Below are positions 44,713-53,630 of a stretch of DNA of 64,000 nt, in pieces. The position numbers and the translations under genes were made by a program. The notes beneath the pieces were generated by a model. It saw nothing but the letters and a program-made list of their open reading frames with translations, searched no databases and was not told where the DNA came from. The stretch lies in the NCBI RefSeq assembly GCF_014217785.1, contig NZ_CP048814.1, positions 1,612,001-1,676,000 on the forward strand. Direction: 5' to 3'. The DNA is from Rhodococcus triatomae. Lineage in GTDB: Bacteria > Actinomycetota > Actinomycetes > Mycobacteriales > Mycobacteriaceae. Each line of letters starts with the position of its first letter. Positions within the stretch are counted from its first letter, which is position 1.

Positions 44713-45357
44713 GTGACAGCTCTCGACAAGCCGACTCGCCGAGTCGCAACCGCGATCGCCCTCGCCGCGGGCGCAGCCCTCACGTTGTCCGCCTGCGGTG
44801 CAGGCCAGGTCAGCCAGACGGCCTCCCAGGCATCGGCCGTCAACGGCAACACCGCCCAGCTCGGCGAACTCGCCCTGCGCAACGTCCACGTGGTCTACCC
44901 GGACTCCGAGGAGTACAGCATCGAGCCGGGCGGAACCGCGATCCTGTCGTTCACCGTCATCAACGAGAGCAACGACACCGACGACCGCCTCGTCGACATC
45001 TCGACCGATTACGCGTCCGAGGTCGTGATCGACGAGCAGGTCGGTTCCCTGGTGATCCCGGCTCAGACGTTGCTCACCGCGGAACCCGGCGTGAACGTCG
45101 AAGACGTCGAGGCCGCGCTCGAAGCTCTCGAGCAGGCCGAGACCGGCACCAGCGAGGACGCGGCCGTCCCGGTCGACGTCCTGGTGGTCGAACTCGAGAA
45201 CCTCAACGAGGGCGTGCGGCCGGGGCTCACCTTCCCCGTCACCTTCACGTTCGAGAACGCCGGCACCGTCACCGTCGAGGTGCCGGTCGATGCCGGGCCG
45301 GTCCTCGAGCGGCACGTCTCCGACAAGTCGCCCATCGAGGGCGAAGGCGGGCACTGA
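44713..45357 (+). CDS. lpqE: LpqE-like lipoprotein (PCu(A)C copper chaperone-like fold)
   Basis: The GTG at 44713 follows a GGAGGA site. A lipobox LSACG lies at about residues 25-29. The 214-residue product has the beta-sandwich pattern of the LpqE/DUF461 group (LRNVHVVYPDSEEYSIEPGGTA, GLTFPVTFTFENAGTVTVEVPV). It stands directly before radA, as lpqE does in mycobacteria. The methionine/histidine copper ligands of true PCu(A)C proteins are not obvious, so a copper role is doubtful. Confidence 0.82.
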   Translation: MTALDKPTRRVATAIALAAGAALTLSACGAGQVSQTASQASAVNGNTAQLGELALRNVHVVYPDSEEYSIEPGGTAILSFTVINESNDTDDRLVDISTDYASEVVIDEQVGSLVIPAQTLLTAEPGVNVEDVEAALEALEQAETGTSEDAAVPVDVLVVELENLNEGVRPGLTFPVTFTFENAGTVTVEVPVDAGPVLERHVSDKSPIEGEGGH

Positions 45358-45378
45358 CCCTCCCCTCACTCGATCCCC

Positions 45379-45417
45379 GGAACCCCCGCCGCACTCGCGG
45401 CGGGGGTTCCGTCGTTT
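45379..45417 (+). terminator. Strong intrinsic terminator after lpqE
   Basis: A perfect 13-bp stem (GGAACCCCCGCCG, loop CACTCG, and its complement) spans 45379-45410 and is followed by GTCGTTTT. It lies 21 nt past the lpqE stop. Confidence 0.9.
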
Positions 45418-45670
45418 TGCGGGTACACCTGAGAGCATCGGCAACGCGAATGGGTGCGGCGAACCGGCAACGAGCTCGAGCCCGACGACCCCGCACCCTG
45501 TCTGGGCGAGACCTGACCTGCCGTCACAGAGGTTTTGTCGTCATCACAGAGACTTCGCCCGGCCGAGAACCTTGTGCCAGCGACAATTCCTCTGTCATCG
45601 AGGCGATCGCGGCGGCTGGCCGACTACGCGACGACCGGCAACCACACCGACCACTGTCGGTCCCTCCACC

Positions 45671-45676
45671 TAGGCT
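45671..45676 (+). promoter_or_regulatory. -10 box TAGGCT for a leaderless radA transcript
   Basis: TAGGCT ends 6 nt before the radA GTG at 45683 and no ribosome site is present, so a leaderless message is likely. Confidence 0.55.
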
Positions 45677-45682
45677 GCCACC

Positions 45683-47071
45683 GTGGCGAAAGCGAAGTCC
45701 GAGTTCCGATGCTCGGAGTGCCGGTGCACGGTACCGAAATGGGTGGGGCGCTGCCCCGATTGTGGCGCCTGGGGGTCGATGGCCGAGGCGGCACCGGTCC
45801 TCGCTGCCGTCGCGTCCCGACCCGGCGCCTCACTCGCGCAGGCCGGAGCGGGCGCGGTGCTGCCCACCACGCCGGCCACGCCACTCACCCAGGTCGACAG
45901 CACCACCACCAAGCTCAAACCCACCGGCATCGGCGAGCTCGACCGGGTGCTGGGCGGCGGCGTCGTCCCCGGTTCCGTCGTCCTGCTCGCCGGGGAGCCG
46001 GGCGTCGGCAAGTCCACGCTGCTGCTCGAGGCCGTCCACCGCTGGGCCCGGCGCGGGCCGGACGACCGCGCCCTCTACGTCACCGCCGAGGAATCCGCCG
46101 GACAGGTTCGGCTGCGTGCCGACCGCACCGGCGCGGTACACGAACGCGTCTATCTCGCCGCCGAATCCGATCTCGCCACCGTGCTCGGGCACGTCGAACA
46201 GGTGCGCCCCACGTTGCTGGTGGTCGATTCGGTCCAGACCATGCTCGCCGCCGACGTCGACGGCGTGGTCGGCGGAGTCACCCAGGTCAAGGCCGTCACC
46301 AGCGCTCTGACGACACTCGCGAAGTCCAGCGGCGTCCCCGTGCTGCTGGTCGGGCACGTCACCAAGGACGGCGCCGTCGCCGGCCCCCGCTCGCTCGAGC
46401 ACCTGGTGGACGTCGTCCTGCACTTCGAGGGCGACAAGCACTCCACCCTGCGCATGGTCCGCGGCGTGAAGAACCGGTTCGGAGCAGCGGACGAGGTCGG
46501 CTGCTTCGAGTTGCAGGAAGACGGTATCGCCGAGGTCAGCGATCCGTCCGGGCTGTTCCTGCATCACCGGCTCGATCTGGTACCGGGAACCGCCGTCACG
46601 GTCGCGATGGACGGCAAGCGACCGCTACTCGGCGAGGTGCAGGCCCTCGTCGCCTATACCAGCGTGCCGGCACCCCGGAGGGCGGTCAGCGGCCTGGACG
46701 GAGCACGGGTGGCAATGGTGCTGGCCGTGCTGGACCGACGCTGCCGGGTGACCCTGTCCAAGAGCGACGTCTATGCCGCCACCGTCGGCGGCATGCGGCT
46801 CACCGAACCGTCCGCGGACCTGGCCGTCGCCGTGGCCGTTGCCTCCGCAGTGCGTGAACGCCCGATCTTCGGCGGAACTGTGGTGCTCGGCGAGGTCGGC
46901 CTGGCCGGGGAGGTGCGGCGAGTGGCCGGGGTCGGCCGACGGCTCGCCGAGGCGGCCAGGCTCGGATTCACCCGCGCGATCGTGCCCTCCGGATCGGCGT
47001 GCTCGCACCCGGACATGAAGATCACCGAGGTCGGCACCCTGTCCGCGGCGCTCACCTCGATGGGCATCTGA
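45683..47071 (+). CDS. radA: DNA repair protein RadA (Sms)
   Basis: The 462-residue protein has the N-terminal zinc finger (Cys10, Cys13, Cys24, Cys27), Walker [10 protein letters not shown] at about 104-112, the RadA-specific KNRFG motif ([12 protein letters not shown]) and a C-terminal Lon-protease-like domain. RadA is a DnaB-like helicase that drives branch migration during recombination. In B. subtilis RadA can affect DisA, which is encoded just downstream. Confidence 0.97.
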   Translation: MAKAKSEFRCSECRCTVPKWVGRCPDCGAWGSMAEAAPVLAAVASRPGASLAQAGAGAVLPTTPATPLTQVDSTTTKLKPTGIGELDRVLGGGVVPGSVVLLAGEPGVGKSTLLLEAVHRWARRGPDDRALYVTAEESAGQVRLRADRTGAVHERVYLAAESDLATVLGHVEQVRPTLLVVDSVQTMLAADVDGVVGGVTQVKAVTSALTTLAKSSGVPVLLVGHVTKDGAVAGPRSLEHLVDVVLHFEGDKHSTLRMVRGVKNRFGAADEVGCFELQEDGIAEVSDPSGLFLHHRLDLVPGTAVTVAMDGKRPLLGEVQALVAYTSVPAPRRAVSGLDGARVAMVLAVLDRRCRVTLSKSDVYAATVGGMRLTEPSADLAVAVAVASAVRERPIFGGTVVLGEVGLAGEVRRVAGVGRRLAEAARLGFTRAIVPSGSACSHPDMKITEVGTLSAALTSMGI

Positions 47072-47104
47072 CCGCGGCGACCTGTGCCCGGCGGCTCGGT
47101 CAGA
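47069..47104. terminator. Possible bidirectional terminator between radA and the thioesterase gene
   Basis: CTGACCG at the radA stop pairs with CGGTCAG 23 nt further, with inner GC pairs. It sits where two convergent genes meet. No T-run is present. Confidence 0.35.
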
Positions 47105-47660
47105 CCGAGGACGTCTCGAACGGCGACGACGGTGTCCCGTCGACGAAGTTCTTCACCTTCTCGAAATGCTCCGCGCCGACGGTGAGGAACAACGCCCGCG
47201 ACGTGGCCACGACCGCGTCGGGATCGGCCGTCGGGCCGGACACGATGCGAGCCTCCGCGCTGGTGTACACCTTGCGCCGGACGGTGCCGTCGATGCGGGC
47301 GTGGATCTCGAGAACCGACCCGAGCGGGATCGGCCGGGCGAAATCGACCTCGAGGTGGCCGGTGACGACCGCCGTGCCCAGGCTCATGCACGCCATGCCC
47401 TGCGCCTCGTCGAACGCCGTGGTAAGGATGCCGCCGTGGATGACCCCGGGGCCGCCCTGGTACTTCTTGGCGACCTCGAGCCGACCCGTGACGTCGAGGC
47501 CCTCACCGGCGACGAACGTCATCGTCATCCCGGCAGGCTGGTCGTCCCCGCAGCCGAAGCACTTCGACCAGTGTTGCGGCAGCTGTCCACCGGGCGCGGG
47601 GAAGCTCGGGGCCCGCTCGGGCGCCGCCAGGTCGTCGGGCAAAGTCCAGGTACTACTCAT
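47100..47660 (-). CDS. PaaI-family hotdog thioesterase
   Basis: The 186-residue protein has the single hotdog domain with the catalytic-loop pattern GPGVIHGGILTTAFDEAQG and a cysteine pair near the N-terminus (KCFGCGDDQPAGM). Such enzymes hydrolyse acyl-CoA thioesters. It is convergent with radA. A TAGATT box at 47669-47674 lies 8 nt upstream of the ATG, so the leader is at most a few bases. Substrate unknown. Confidence 0.85.
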   Translation of the reverse strand: MSSTWTLPDDLAAPERAPSFPAPGGQLPQHWSKCFGCGDDQPAGMTMTFVAGEGLDVTGRLEVAKKYQGGPGVIHGGILTTAFDEAQGMACMSLGTAVVTGHLEVDFARPIPLGSVLEIHARIDGTVRRKVYTSAEARIVSGPTADPDAVVATSRALFLTVGAEHFEKVKNFVDGTPSSPFETSSV

Positions 47661-47747
47661 GAGCAGTTAATCTAAATGCGGCGCCACGGCCCCTCCGGCG
47701 GTGGACCCGGACAAAGTGACGTCTACCTCACTAGGAGTGTTGCGCAG

Positions 47748-48833
47748 ATGAACGAGGCCGAGCAGTCGGCGACGTTGCGTAACACGCTGGCCCGGCTCGC
47801 CCCCGGGACCGGACTACGCGACGGGCTCGAACGCATCCTCCGTGGCCGCACCGGCGCCCTCATCGTGCTCGGCTACGACGAGCGGATGGAGAACCTGTGC
47901 GACGGGGGTTTCGTCCTCGACGTCGACTTCGCCCCTACCCGCCTGCGCGAGTTGTCGAAGATGGACGGCGCCGTCGTGCTGTCCACCGACGGTTCCCGCA
48001 TCGTGCGCGCGAACGTCCAGCTGGTCCCCGACCACACCATCGCCACCGTCGAATCCGGAACCCGACACCGTGCTGCCGAACGCACCGCCATCCAGACCGG
48101 GTTCCCGGTGGTGTCGGTCAGCCAGTCCACCGCGATCGTCAGCGTCTACATCGACGGGACCCGGCACGTCCTGGCCGGCTCGGATGCCATCCTGGCTCGG
48201 GCCAACCAGGCCGTCGCCACCCTGGAGCGGTACAAGGCCCGGCTCGACGAGGTCACCCGGCAGCTGTCCGTGGTCGAGATCGAGGACTTCGTGACGCTGC
48301 GGGACGCGTTGATCGTCGTCCAGCGCCTCGAGATGGTGCGCCGCGTGTCCGTGGAGATCGCGCGCGATGTACTCGAACTCGGCACGGACGGAAGGCAGTT
48401 GGCGCTCCAACTCGAGGACTTGGTGGGCGACAACGACCAGGCCCGCGAACTGATCGTGCGCGACTACCACGCGGGCGAGGGCGCAGTCTCGATCTCCGAG
48501 GTCGAGCAGTCACTCGCCGCTCTGGACCGCATCACGGACGCGGATCTGCTCGATCTGACGACCCTGGCCCGGGCCCTGGGCTATCCGTCGACGATCGAGG
48601 CCCTCGAGGCACCGATGAGCCCACGGGGTTACCGGGTCCTGCATCGGGTACCGCGGTTGCAGTTCAGTCAGATCCACCGGCTCGTCGGGTCCTTCGGCAC
48701 CCTGCAGGCGCTGCTCGCGGCGACGGCAGCGGACCTGCAGGCCGTCGACGGGATCGGTGGGCTGTGGGCGCGGCACATCAGGGAAGGGCTGTCCCGCCTC
48801 GCCGAAACGGCGATCACGAACCCCTACGACTGA
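47748..48833 (+). CDS. disA: Diadenylate cyclase DisA, DNA integrity scanning protein
   Basis: The ATG at 47748 ([14 protein letters not shown]) follows AGGAG and gives 361 residues; an in-frame start at 47676 would overlap the promoter region. The DAC domain has the motifs DGA (73-75) and RHR (106-108, [11 protein letters not shown]) that make c-di-AMP from two ATP. The C-terminal helix-hairpin-helix part ([27 protein letters not shown]) binds branched DNA. It links DNA damage to c-di-AMP signalling. Confidence 0.96.
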   Translation: MNEAEQSATLRNTLARLAPGTGLRDGLERILRGRTGALIVLGYDERMENLCDGGFVLDVDFAPTRLRELSKMDGAVVLSTDGSRIVRANVQLVPDHTIATVESGTRHRAAERTAIQTGFPVVSVSQSTAIVSVYIDGTRHVLAGSDAILARANQAVATLERYKARLDEVTRQLSVVEIEDFVTLRDALIVVQRLEMVRRVSVEIARDVLELGTDGRQLALQLEDLVGDNDQARELIVRDYHAGEGAVSISEVEQSLAALDRITDADLLDLTTLARALGYPSTIEALEAPMSPRGYRVLHRVPRLQFSQIHRLVGSFGTLQALLAATAADLQAVDGIGGLWARHIREGLSRLAETAITNPYD

Positions 48834-48869
48834 CGTCCTGCACTGTTCCTGGGAGGCGCGCTCGACGCG

Positions 48870-49607
48870 TCAGCCGAGGTTGAACGGCTCCGGCGCGCTG
48901 CGCAGCTCACCGATCTGGCCGACGACGGTGTACGCGCCCGGGCCCACCGGCTCACGAACGGGCTCCGGCTGATCGACGCACTCGGGAGTGGACGTCTTCA
49001 CCGACCACTTCACGTTGAAGACGGCCTGCTCGCCCGGGGCGAGCGAGCGCACGTCCGGCTCGGTCTGCGGGAAGCAGTCCGTGTTCGACCACAGCCGCCG
49101 GTTGCCGTCGAGCGAATAGACGAGAACCTGCTGGAACCCGCTGCCGAGATCCCGGTCGCACTGCGCATCGCCGATGTTGGTGATGATCGTGGTGAACGTC
49201 GGCTCCTCGCCCGCCGGGTACGTGGGCTTGTCGCGGCTCACCTTGATCGCCAACGACTGGTCGGCGCACTGGCCGGGCGCCACCGGCGGCGCGGGAGTAG
49301 ACGACGTCTCCGACGTCGCGGTGGTCTCCGAGTCGTCGTCACGGTCGTCGTCGGAACTGCCCGAACCCCCGCCGGACCCACCCGAACCCGAACCCGAGTT
49401 CGCGGACGAGGTGGCGCTCGCCGAGACCGACGTGGGCGTCGCGTCCACTTCGACACCCGTGGTGCCCGCCTCCGCTGTCTCGGACCCGCCACGCAGGGAC
49501 ACGATCAGCCACACCACGAGAATCAGCGCGAGGACGATGGCGCCGAGAGCGAGCGCGCGTCGGCGCCAGTAGATCTCGGGTGGCAGCGGACCGTTGGGTT
49601 GGAACAC
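48870..49607 (-). CDS. Single-pass membrane protein with Ser/Gly/Asp-rich linker
   Basis: The 245-residue product has one membrane helix (about residues 17-40), a low-complexity linker of about 65 residues (SGSGSGGSGGGSGSSDDDRDDD) and an outer beta-sandwich domain with four cysteines (GQCADQ, AQCDRD, TDCFPQ, PECVDQ) likely forming two disulfides. A similar protein lies between disA and the carbonic anhydrase gene in M. tuberculosis; its function is not known to me. Confidence 0.8.
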   Translation of the reverse strand: MFQPNGPLPPEIYWRRRALALGAIVLALILVVWLIVSLRGGSETAEAGTTGVEVDATPTSVSASATSSANSGSGSGGSGGGSGSSDDDRDDDSETTATSETSSTPAPPVAPGQCADQSLAIKVSRDKPTYPAGEEPTFTTIITNIGDAQCDRDLGSGFQQVLVYSLDGNRRLWSNTDCFPQTEPDVRSLAPGEQAVFNVKWSVKTSTPECVDQPEPVREPVGPGAYTVVGQIGELRSAPEPFNLG

Positions 49608-49679
49608 GACCTCAACGGTAGTTCGGCGAGGTCGCTCGAGTGATCAGCGAGCGCGGCGTGTCGCCGCCCGCCGGATGAT

Positions 49680-50306
49680 TCAGCCCGAGACTTCTCCCAC
49701 ATCGCCGAGGACACCCTGCAGCTTCACCTGGCCGTCGGACAGCTTGTAGGTGACGCCGACGATGGCGCAGGCACCCTTCTCGACCCGCTCGGCGATGATC
49801 CGCGAACGTTGCATCAGGAGCGAGCCGGTCTCGGCGACGTGCCGTGCCTCGAGCTCGTCGACGGTGGTCAGACCCTCGTTACGGCCCATCAGGATGGACG
49901 GAGTGACACGTTCGACCACGTCTCGGATGAACCCGCCGGGGACCTGGCCGTGGTCGAGAGCGTCGAGCGTGGCCTTCACCGCACCGCAGCCGTCGTGGCC
50001 GAGGACGACGATGAGCGGGACGTTCAGCACGTGCACGGCGTATTCGATGGATCCGAGCACGGAACTGTCCACGACGTGACCGGCGGTGCGGACCACGAAC
50101 ATGTCCCCGAGGCCCTGGTCGAAGATGATCTCGGCGGCGACCCGCGAATCGCCGCACCCGAACAGCACCGCGGTGGGGTGCTGCGCGTCGACCAGCTTCG
50201 CCCGATCGGCGATGCCCTGGCTGGGGTGCACTGACGCGTCGGTCACGAAGCGCTCGTTACCCTGACGCAAGGCCTTCCATGCGGAGACCGGATTCGAATT
50301 CGGCAT
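49680..50306 (-). CDS. Beta-class carbonic anhydrase
   Basis: The ATG at 50306 (MPNSNPVSAWKALRQGNERF) gives 208 residues. Zinc ligands and the Asp/Arg dyad are Cys51, Asp53 and Arg55 (CGDSR) with His104 and Cys107 (GHDGCGA). It interconverts CO2 and bicarbonate. A CACAAT box 6 nt upstream of the ATG suggests a leaderless mRNA. The position corresponds to canB of mycobacteria. Upstream in-frame codons are not used. Confidence 0.93.
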   Translation of the reverse strand: MPNSNPVSAWKALRQGNERFVTDASVHPSQGIADRAKLVDAQHPTAVLFGCGDSRVAAEIIFDQGLGDMFVVRTAGHVVDSSVLGSIEYAVHVLNVPLIVVLGHDGCGAVKATLDALDHGQVPGGFIRDVVERVTPSILMGRNEGLTTVDELEARHVAETGSLLMQRSRIIAERVEKGACAIVGVTYKLSDGQVKLQGVLGDVGEVSG

Positions 50307-50312
50307 GCCCAC

Positions 50313-50318
50313 ATTGTG
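50313..50318 (-). promoter_or_regulatory. -10 box CACAAT for the carbonic anhydrase gene
   Basis: CACAAT on the - strand ends 6 nt before the ATG at 50306, which suits a leaderless transcript. Confidence 0.45.
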
Positions 50319-50406
50319 CACCCGGACACATGACGGGCATGCAGCCGGAACGTTTCCACTGGGATATGAGAAGCGCTCGAGCTTTCGAGAGGACGTGTGA
50401 GCAGAC

Positions 50407-51306
50407 GTGACGATCGACCCGGACGCCCTCCTCACCTGGTATCGCGCCGAGGCGCGTGACCTGCCGTGGCGGCGTGCGGGCGTCACGGCCTGGCAGGTCC
50501 TGATGAGCGAGATCATGCTGCAGCAGACCCCGGTCGTCCGGGTGGCGCCGATCTGGGAGGAGTGGGTGCGGCGGTGGCCGGTGCCCTCACTGATGGCGGC
50601 GAGCAGCCAGGCCGACGTGCTGCGGGCCTGGGGAAAGCTCGGCTATCCGCGCCGCGCGATGCGACTGCACGAATGCGCCCGGGTCCTCGCCACCGATCAC
50701 GCCGACGAGGTGCCCACGGACGTGGACACGCTGCTCTCGCTCCCGGGCATCGGCGACTACACGGCGCGGGCGGTGGCGTGCTTCGCGTACGGCCAGCGTG
50801 TTCCGGTCGTCGACACCAACGTCCGGCGCGTGATCGCGCGTGCCGTGCACGGTCGCGCCGACCAGGGCAACCCGGCTCGCCGCGACATGGACGACGTCGC
50901 GGCGCTGCTGCCGCGGACGCGGGCTCGCGCCGCGACGTTCTCGGCGGCGGTGATGGAACTCGGCGCCACGGTGTGTACCGCCAGGAGCCCGGACTGCGAT
51001 CGGTGCCCGCTGCCGCGGTGCGCGTGGCAGGAAGCGGGCCGCCCCGCCGCGATGGGCGAGCGGCGCAAGGTGCAGAAGTTCGCCGGCACGGACCGGCAGG
51101 TGCGCGGGAAGCTGATGGCAGTGCTCCGTGAGGCGCCCGGGCCGGTCGAGCGTCCGCTCCTGGACATCGTGTGGCCGCAGGACCCGGGTCAACGCGATCG
51201 GGCCCTGGATTCGCTGCTCGTGGACGGGCTGGTGGAACAGACCGTCGACGGCCTGTTCGCCCTGGCCGGGGAGGGTGCCGAGCCCGGCCTCACCGCACGC
51301 GGGTGA
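50407..51306 (+). CDS. mutY: A/G-specific adenine glycosylase MutY
   Basis: The 299-residue protein has the MutY catalytic glutamate in SEIMLQQTPV (Glu35), the helix-hairpin-helix LPGIGDYTARAV, the catalytic aspartate in VDTNVRRV (Asp136) and the [4Fe-4S] ligands Cys190, Cys197, Cys200 and Cys205. It removes adenine mispaired with 8-oxoguanine. The C-terminal NUDT1-like recognition domain is replaced by a shorter winged-helix-like tail, as in other actinobacteria. Its end overlaps the convergent hydrolase gene by 17 nt. Confidence 0.95.
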   Translation: MTIDPDALLTWYRAEARDLPWRRAGVTAWQVLMSEIMLQQTPVVRVAPIWEEWVRRWPVPSLMAASSQADVLRAWGKLGYPRRAMRLHECARVLATDHADEVPTDVDTLLSLPGIGDYTARAVACFAYGQRVPVVDTNVRRVIARAVHGRADQGNPARRDMDDVAALLPRTRARAATFSAAVMELGATVCTARSPDCDRCPLPRCAWQEAGRPAAMGERRKVQKFAGTDRQVRGKLMAVLREAPGPVERPLLDIVWPQDPGQRDRALDSLLVDGLVEQTVDGLFALAGEGAEPGLTARG

Positions 51307-52084
51307 GGAACTCCTCGACCGCGGCCCGATAGCGCTCCGGCTGGTCGTCGTGCACGAGGTGCCCGGCATCGGCGATCCGGACGTGCGTCGCCTCGGGGCC
51401 GATCTCGGCCATCTTCGCCATCTGCCCCTCCGGGGTGATGGTGTGCTCGCCCTCGATGAGCAGCGACGGCACTCGCACCGACGCCCACTGCTCCCAGAAA
51501 TCCCGGGTGCCCCACTCCTCCGAGATGTCCCGGAAGGTCTCCACCGCGCCGTGCAGGTACCAGCCGTCGGGCCTGCGGTCGAACGAGTCCAGGAAGTACC
51601 GCCCCGCCACCGGGCCGAAGTGGTCGAGCATCGCGGCTTCGGAAGGGAACGGCTGCGGCCATGCCGCGATCATCGTCGCCCAGTTCTCCGCGGTGCGGCC
51701 GCGGAAGTCCGGGGCCATGTCCTCGACCACCAGTGCGCGAACCAGTTCGGGGCGGGTGGCCGCGAGCATCCATCCGTGCAGCCCGCCCATCGAATGCCCG
51801 ACGACGGTCAGGGGCTCGTCGAACCGGCCGGCCTCGCGTCCACCGTCGAGATGCCGCACCAGGTCCTCGACGAACGCCTCGGTGGTCAGTTCCGGTGGCG
51901 CGGGCCGCCCGTGGCCGGCGGCATCGAAGGTGTACACGTGGCCGAACTCGCGCAGCCACGGCAGGTGCCGGTGCCAGGTGCGGGCGCTGCCCATCAGCCC
52001 GTGCAGCAACAGGATCGGGCGTCCGGTTCCGCCCTCGTCGTGCAGCGGATGCAGGTCCACCTCACGCGGTGCGTGCAAGTCCAT
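51290..52084 (-). CDS. Alpha/beta-hydrolase-fold protein
   Basis: The ATG at 52084 (MDLHAPREVDLHPLHDEGG) gives 264 residues; longer frames upstream overlap mhuD. The oxyanion region LLLHGLMGSARTW, nucleophile elbow GHSMGG and late histidine DAGHLVHDD are intact. Such proteins are esterases, epoxide hydrolases or lactonases; the substrate is unknown. It is divergent from mhuD with about 30 bp between starts. Confidence 0.88.
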   Translation of the reverse strand: MDLHAPREVDLHPLHDEGGTGRPILLLHGLMGSARTWHRHLPWLREFGHVYTFDAAGHGRPAPPELTTEAFVEDLVRHLDGGREAGRFDEPLTVVGHSMGGLHGWMLAATRPELVRALVVEDMAPDFRGRTAENWATMIAAWPQPFPSEAAMLDHFGPVAGRYFLDSFDRRPDGWYLHGAVETFRDISEEWGTRDFWEQWASVRVPSLLIEGEHTITPEGQMAKMAEIGPEATHVRIADAGHLVHDDQPERYRAAVEEFLTRVR

Positions 52085-52102
52085 GACGCCACGGTAACGG
52101 AG

Positions 52103-52108
52103 TAGTCT
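52103..52108 (+). promoter_or_regulatory. -10 box TAGTCT for a leaderless mhuD transcript
   Basis: TAGTCT ends 6 nt before the mhuD ATG at 52115; no ribosome site precedes the gene. Confidence 0.6.
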
Positions 52109-52114
52109 CACGTC

Positions 52115-52429
52115 ATGGCAGTGGTGAAGATCAACGCAATCGAGGTGCCCGAGGGCGCCGGTCCCGAGCTCGAGAAGCGGTTCTCGAACCGTGCCCACAC
52201 CGTGGACGATTCGCCCGGTTTCCTGGGCTTCCAGCTCCTGCGCCCCACCGCGGGCGAGAACCGCTACTTCGTCGTCACCCAGTGGGAGGACGAGGAGTCG
52301 TTCGCCGCGTGGCGGGACGGCCGGGCGAAGGAAGCTCATGCGGGCGAGGCCCGCAACCCGGTGGCCACCGGGTCGGCTCTCCTCGAGTTCGAGGTCGTCC
52401 TCGACGTGAACGCGGCCCCGAAGTCCTGA
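52115..52429 (+). CDS. mhuD: Heme-degrading monooxygenase MhuD-like
   Basis: The 104-residue ABM-fold protein starts AVVKINAIEVPEGAGPELEK and keeps the key residues of mycobacterial MhuD at the same positions: Asn7, Trp66 and the heme-ligand His75. MhuD opens heme to mycobilin and frees iron without CO release. Homology is close over the whole chain (GFLGFQLLRP, NPVATGSALLEFEVVLDV). Confidence 0.93.
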   Translation: MAVVKINAIEVPEGAGPELEKRFSNRAHTVDDSPGFLGFQLLRPTAGENRYFVVTQWEDEESFAAWRDGRAKEAHAGEARNPVATGSALLEFEVVLDVNAAPKS

Positions 52430-52446
52430 ATCCCTCCGATTGACAC

Positions 52447-52463
52447 GGCACCGAGCGGGTGCC
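52447..52463 (+). terminator. Small hairpin after mhuD
   Basis: GGCACC-GAGCG-GGTGCC is a 6-bp stem 18 nt past the mhuD stop, followed by ACAGTTT. It could terminate mhuD transcription before cbtB. Confidence 0.5.
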
Positions 52464-52530
52464 ACAGTTTCGCTCTACCTCGCGATGGTTCGGCAGGAAT
52501 CCGGCACTCGCTCACTCGCCGGAAGCATCG

Positions 52531-52695
52531 GTGGATCCGGCACGTCTGGCGCTGCTCTCCGCCGCGATCGTTCTGCTGGCGATGCTCGCGTTGTACGTCG
52601 TCGGGTTCGATCAGGGTGCGGTGTCCCGCACCGGCATGTTCATGCACGAGCTGATGCACGACGGCCGGCACCTGCTGGGTCTGCCATGCCACTGA
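52531..52695 (+). CDS. cbtB: CbtB-family small membrane protein
   Basis: The product has one membrane helix and ends FMHELMHDGRHLLGLPCH, the histidine-rich metal-binding end of CbtB. The start is uncertain. GTG at 52531 gives 54 residues (VDPARLALL); GTG at 52459 would give 78, but its extra N-terminus does not look like protein. CbtA/CbtB pairs are predicted cobalt transporters. I could not identify a cobalamin riboswitch in front of it. Confidence 0.75.
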   Translation: MDPARLALLSAAIVLLAMLALYVVGFDQGAVSRTGMFMHELMHDGRHLLGLPCH

Positions 52696-53630
52696 CCGAT
52701 TCCCCCGCGCCGACGTCGCGTACCGAATCGCTGGTCACGCTCCTGCTCCGCGGGCTCCTCGCGGGCCTCGTGGGGGGCGTCCTCGCCGGTGGCGTCGCAT
52801 TCGTACTCGGTGAACCGCACATCGACGCGGCCATCGCGATCGAGGAGTCGGCCGGGGCGCACGAGCACGACGCCGTCGAGTCCGGCGGCCATTCTCACGA
52901 CGAGGACGAGGCTCTCGTCAGCCGCACCGGTCAGCGCTTCGGGCTGTTCCTCGCCACCGGGCTGGCCGGAATGGCGCTGGGTGCGGTGTTCTCCGTCGCG
53001 TACTACTACCTCCGCCTCCGGCGTGTCTCCGCGTCGAGCGCGCCCGCGTTCGGTCTCGTTCTGGCGGGGCTCGCGTGGCTGGCCGTCGAAGCCGTTCCGT
53101 TCTTCAAGTATCCCGCGAACCCGCCGGCCGTCGGCGATCCGGAGACGATCACGCAGCGCACCTGGCTGTGGTTCGCATCGGTCGTACTCGGGCTGATCGC
53201 GGTGTCCGTCGCCGCCGGGGTCGCCCGGGCCGTGCGGGATCGGCAGTTCCTGAGCGTGCGGGTCGCCGCCCCGGTCGCGGCCTTTCTCGCCGTCGTCACC
53301 GTCGGCTACCTGATCCTGCCGAAGATCGACGAGGTCGCCGACGACTTCCCGGCGTCGCTGCTGTGGGAGTTCCGGCTCTCGTCCCTCGCGGTACAGGCGA
53401 CGCTGTGGCTGGTGCTGGGTATGGCCTTCGCGTTTCTGACCGAGCGGGCCGCTCGAATCAGGCGCCGAGCGGGCCGCTCGAAACGACGCCGAGCGGGCCG
53501 CTCGAATCACACGCTGAGCGGGCGTCAGCCGGTGGGGCGCGAGCGGTGCACCTGGAACGGGTCCAGCCGGTCCGGAGGCGCCTCGAGCGCGTTTCGGTCC
53601 CAATTGCCCAGTTCGGCGTCCGCCTCGTAG
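52686..53630 (+). CDS. cbtA: CbtA-family predicted cobalt transporter membrane subunit
   Basis: The ATG at 52686 overlaps the cbtB end by 10 nt. The 314-residue protein has five or so membrane helices and a His-rich loop after the first (GAHEHDAVESGGHSHDEDE) that may bind cobalt, then FFKYPANPPAVGDPETI, a CbtA signature. The last 60 residues from about RIRRRAGRSKRRRAGRSN are encoded by a tandem repeat and by sequence that overlaps the convergent DUF5996 gene by over 100 nt. The ancestral stop was probably near 53460 and has been lost. Confidence 0.82.
   Translation: MPLTDSPAPTSRTESLVTLLLRGLLAGLVGGVLAGGVAFVLGEPHIDAAIAIEESAGAHEHDAVESGGHSHDEDEALVSRTGQRFGLFLATGLAGMALGAVFSVAYYYLRLRRVSASSAPAFGLVLAGLAWLAVEAVPFFKYPANPPAVGDPETITQRTWLWFASVVLGLIAVSVAAGVARAVRDRQFLSVRVAAPVAAFLAVVTVGYLILPKIDEVADDFPASLLWEFRLSSLAVQATLWLVLGMAFAFLTERAARIRRRAGRSKRRRAGRSNHTLSGRQPVGRERCTWNGSSRSGGASSAFRSQLPSSASAS
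53442..53524. repeat. 24-25-bp tandem repeat with hairpin core at the end of cbtA
   Basis: GAGCGGGCCGCTCGAA occurs at 53442, 53467 and 53491, with a partial copy at 53516. Each copy can fold CGAGCG-GGC-CGCTCG. The repeat is read through by cbtA and ends at the stop of the convergent gene, so it may act as a terminator stack for both. Confidence 0.85.

Larger units (their letters stand above)
45358..45682. other. Intergenic region between lpqE and radA
   Basis: The first 60 bases hold the lpqE terminator and the last 12 the radA -10 box. The middle (about 45420-45670) shows no convincing gene, RNA or repeat. Confidence 0.6.

Noticed and set aside
52430..52530. Cobalamin riboswitch in front of cbtBA
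   Set aside because: The region has only a short hairpin; I could not find the conserved B12-box or core pattern.
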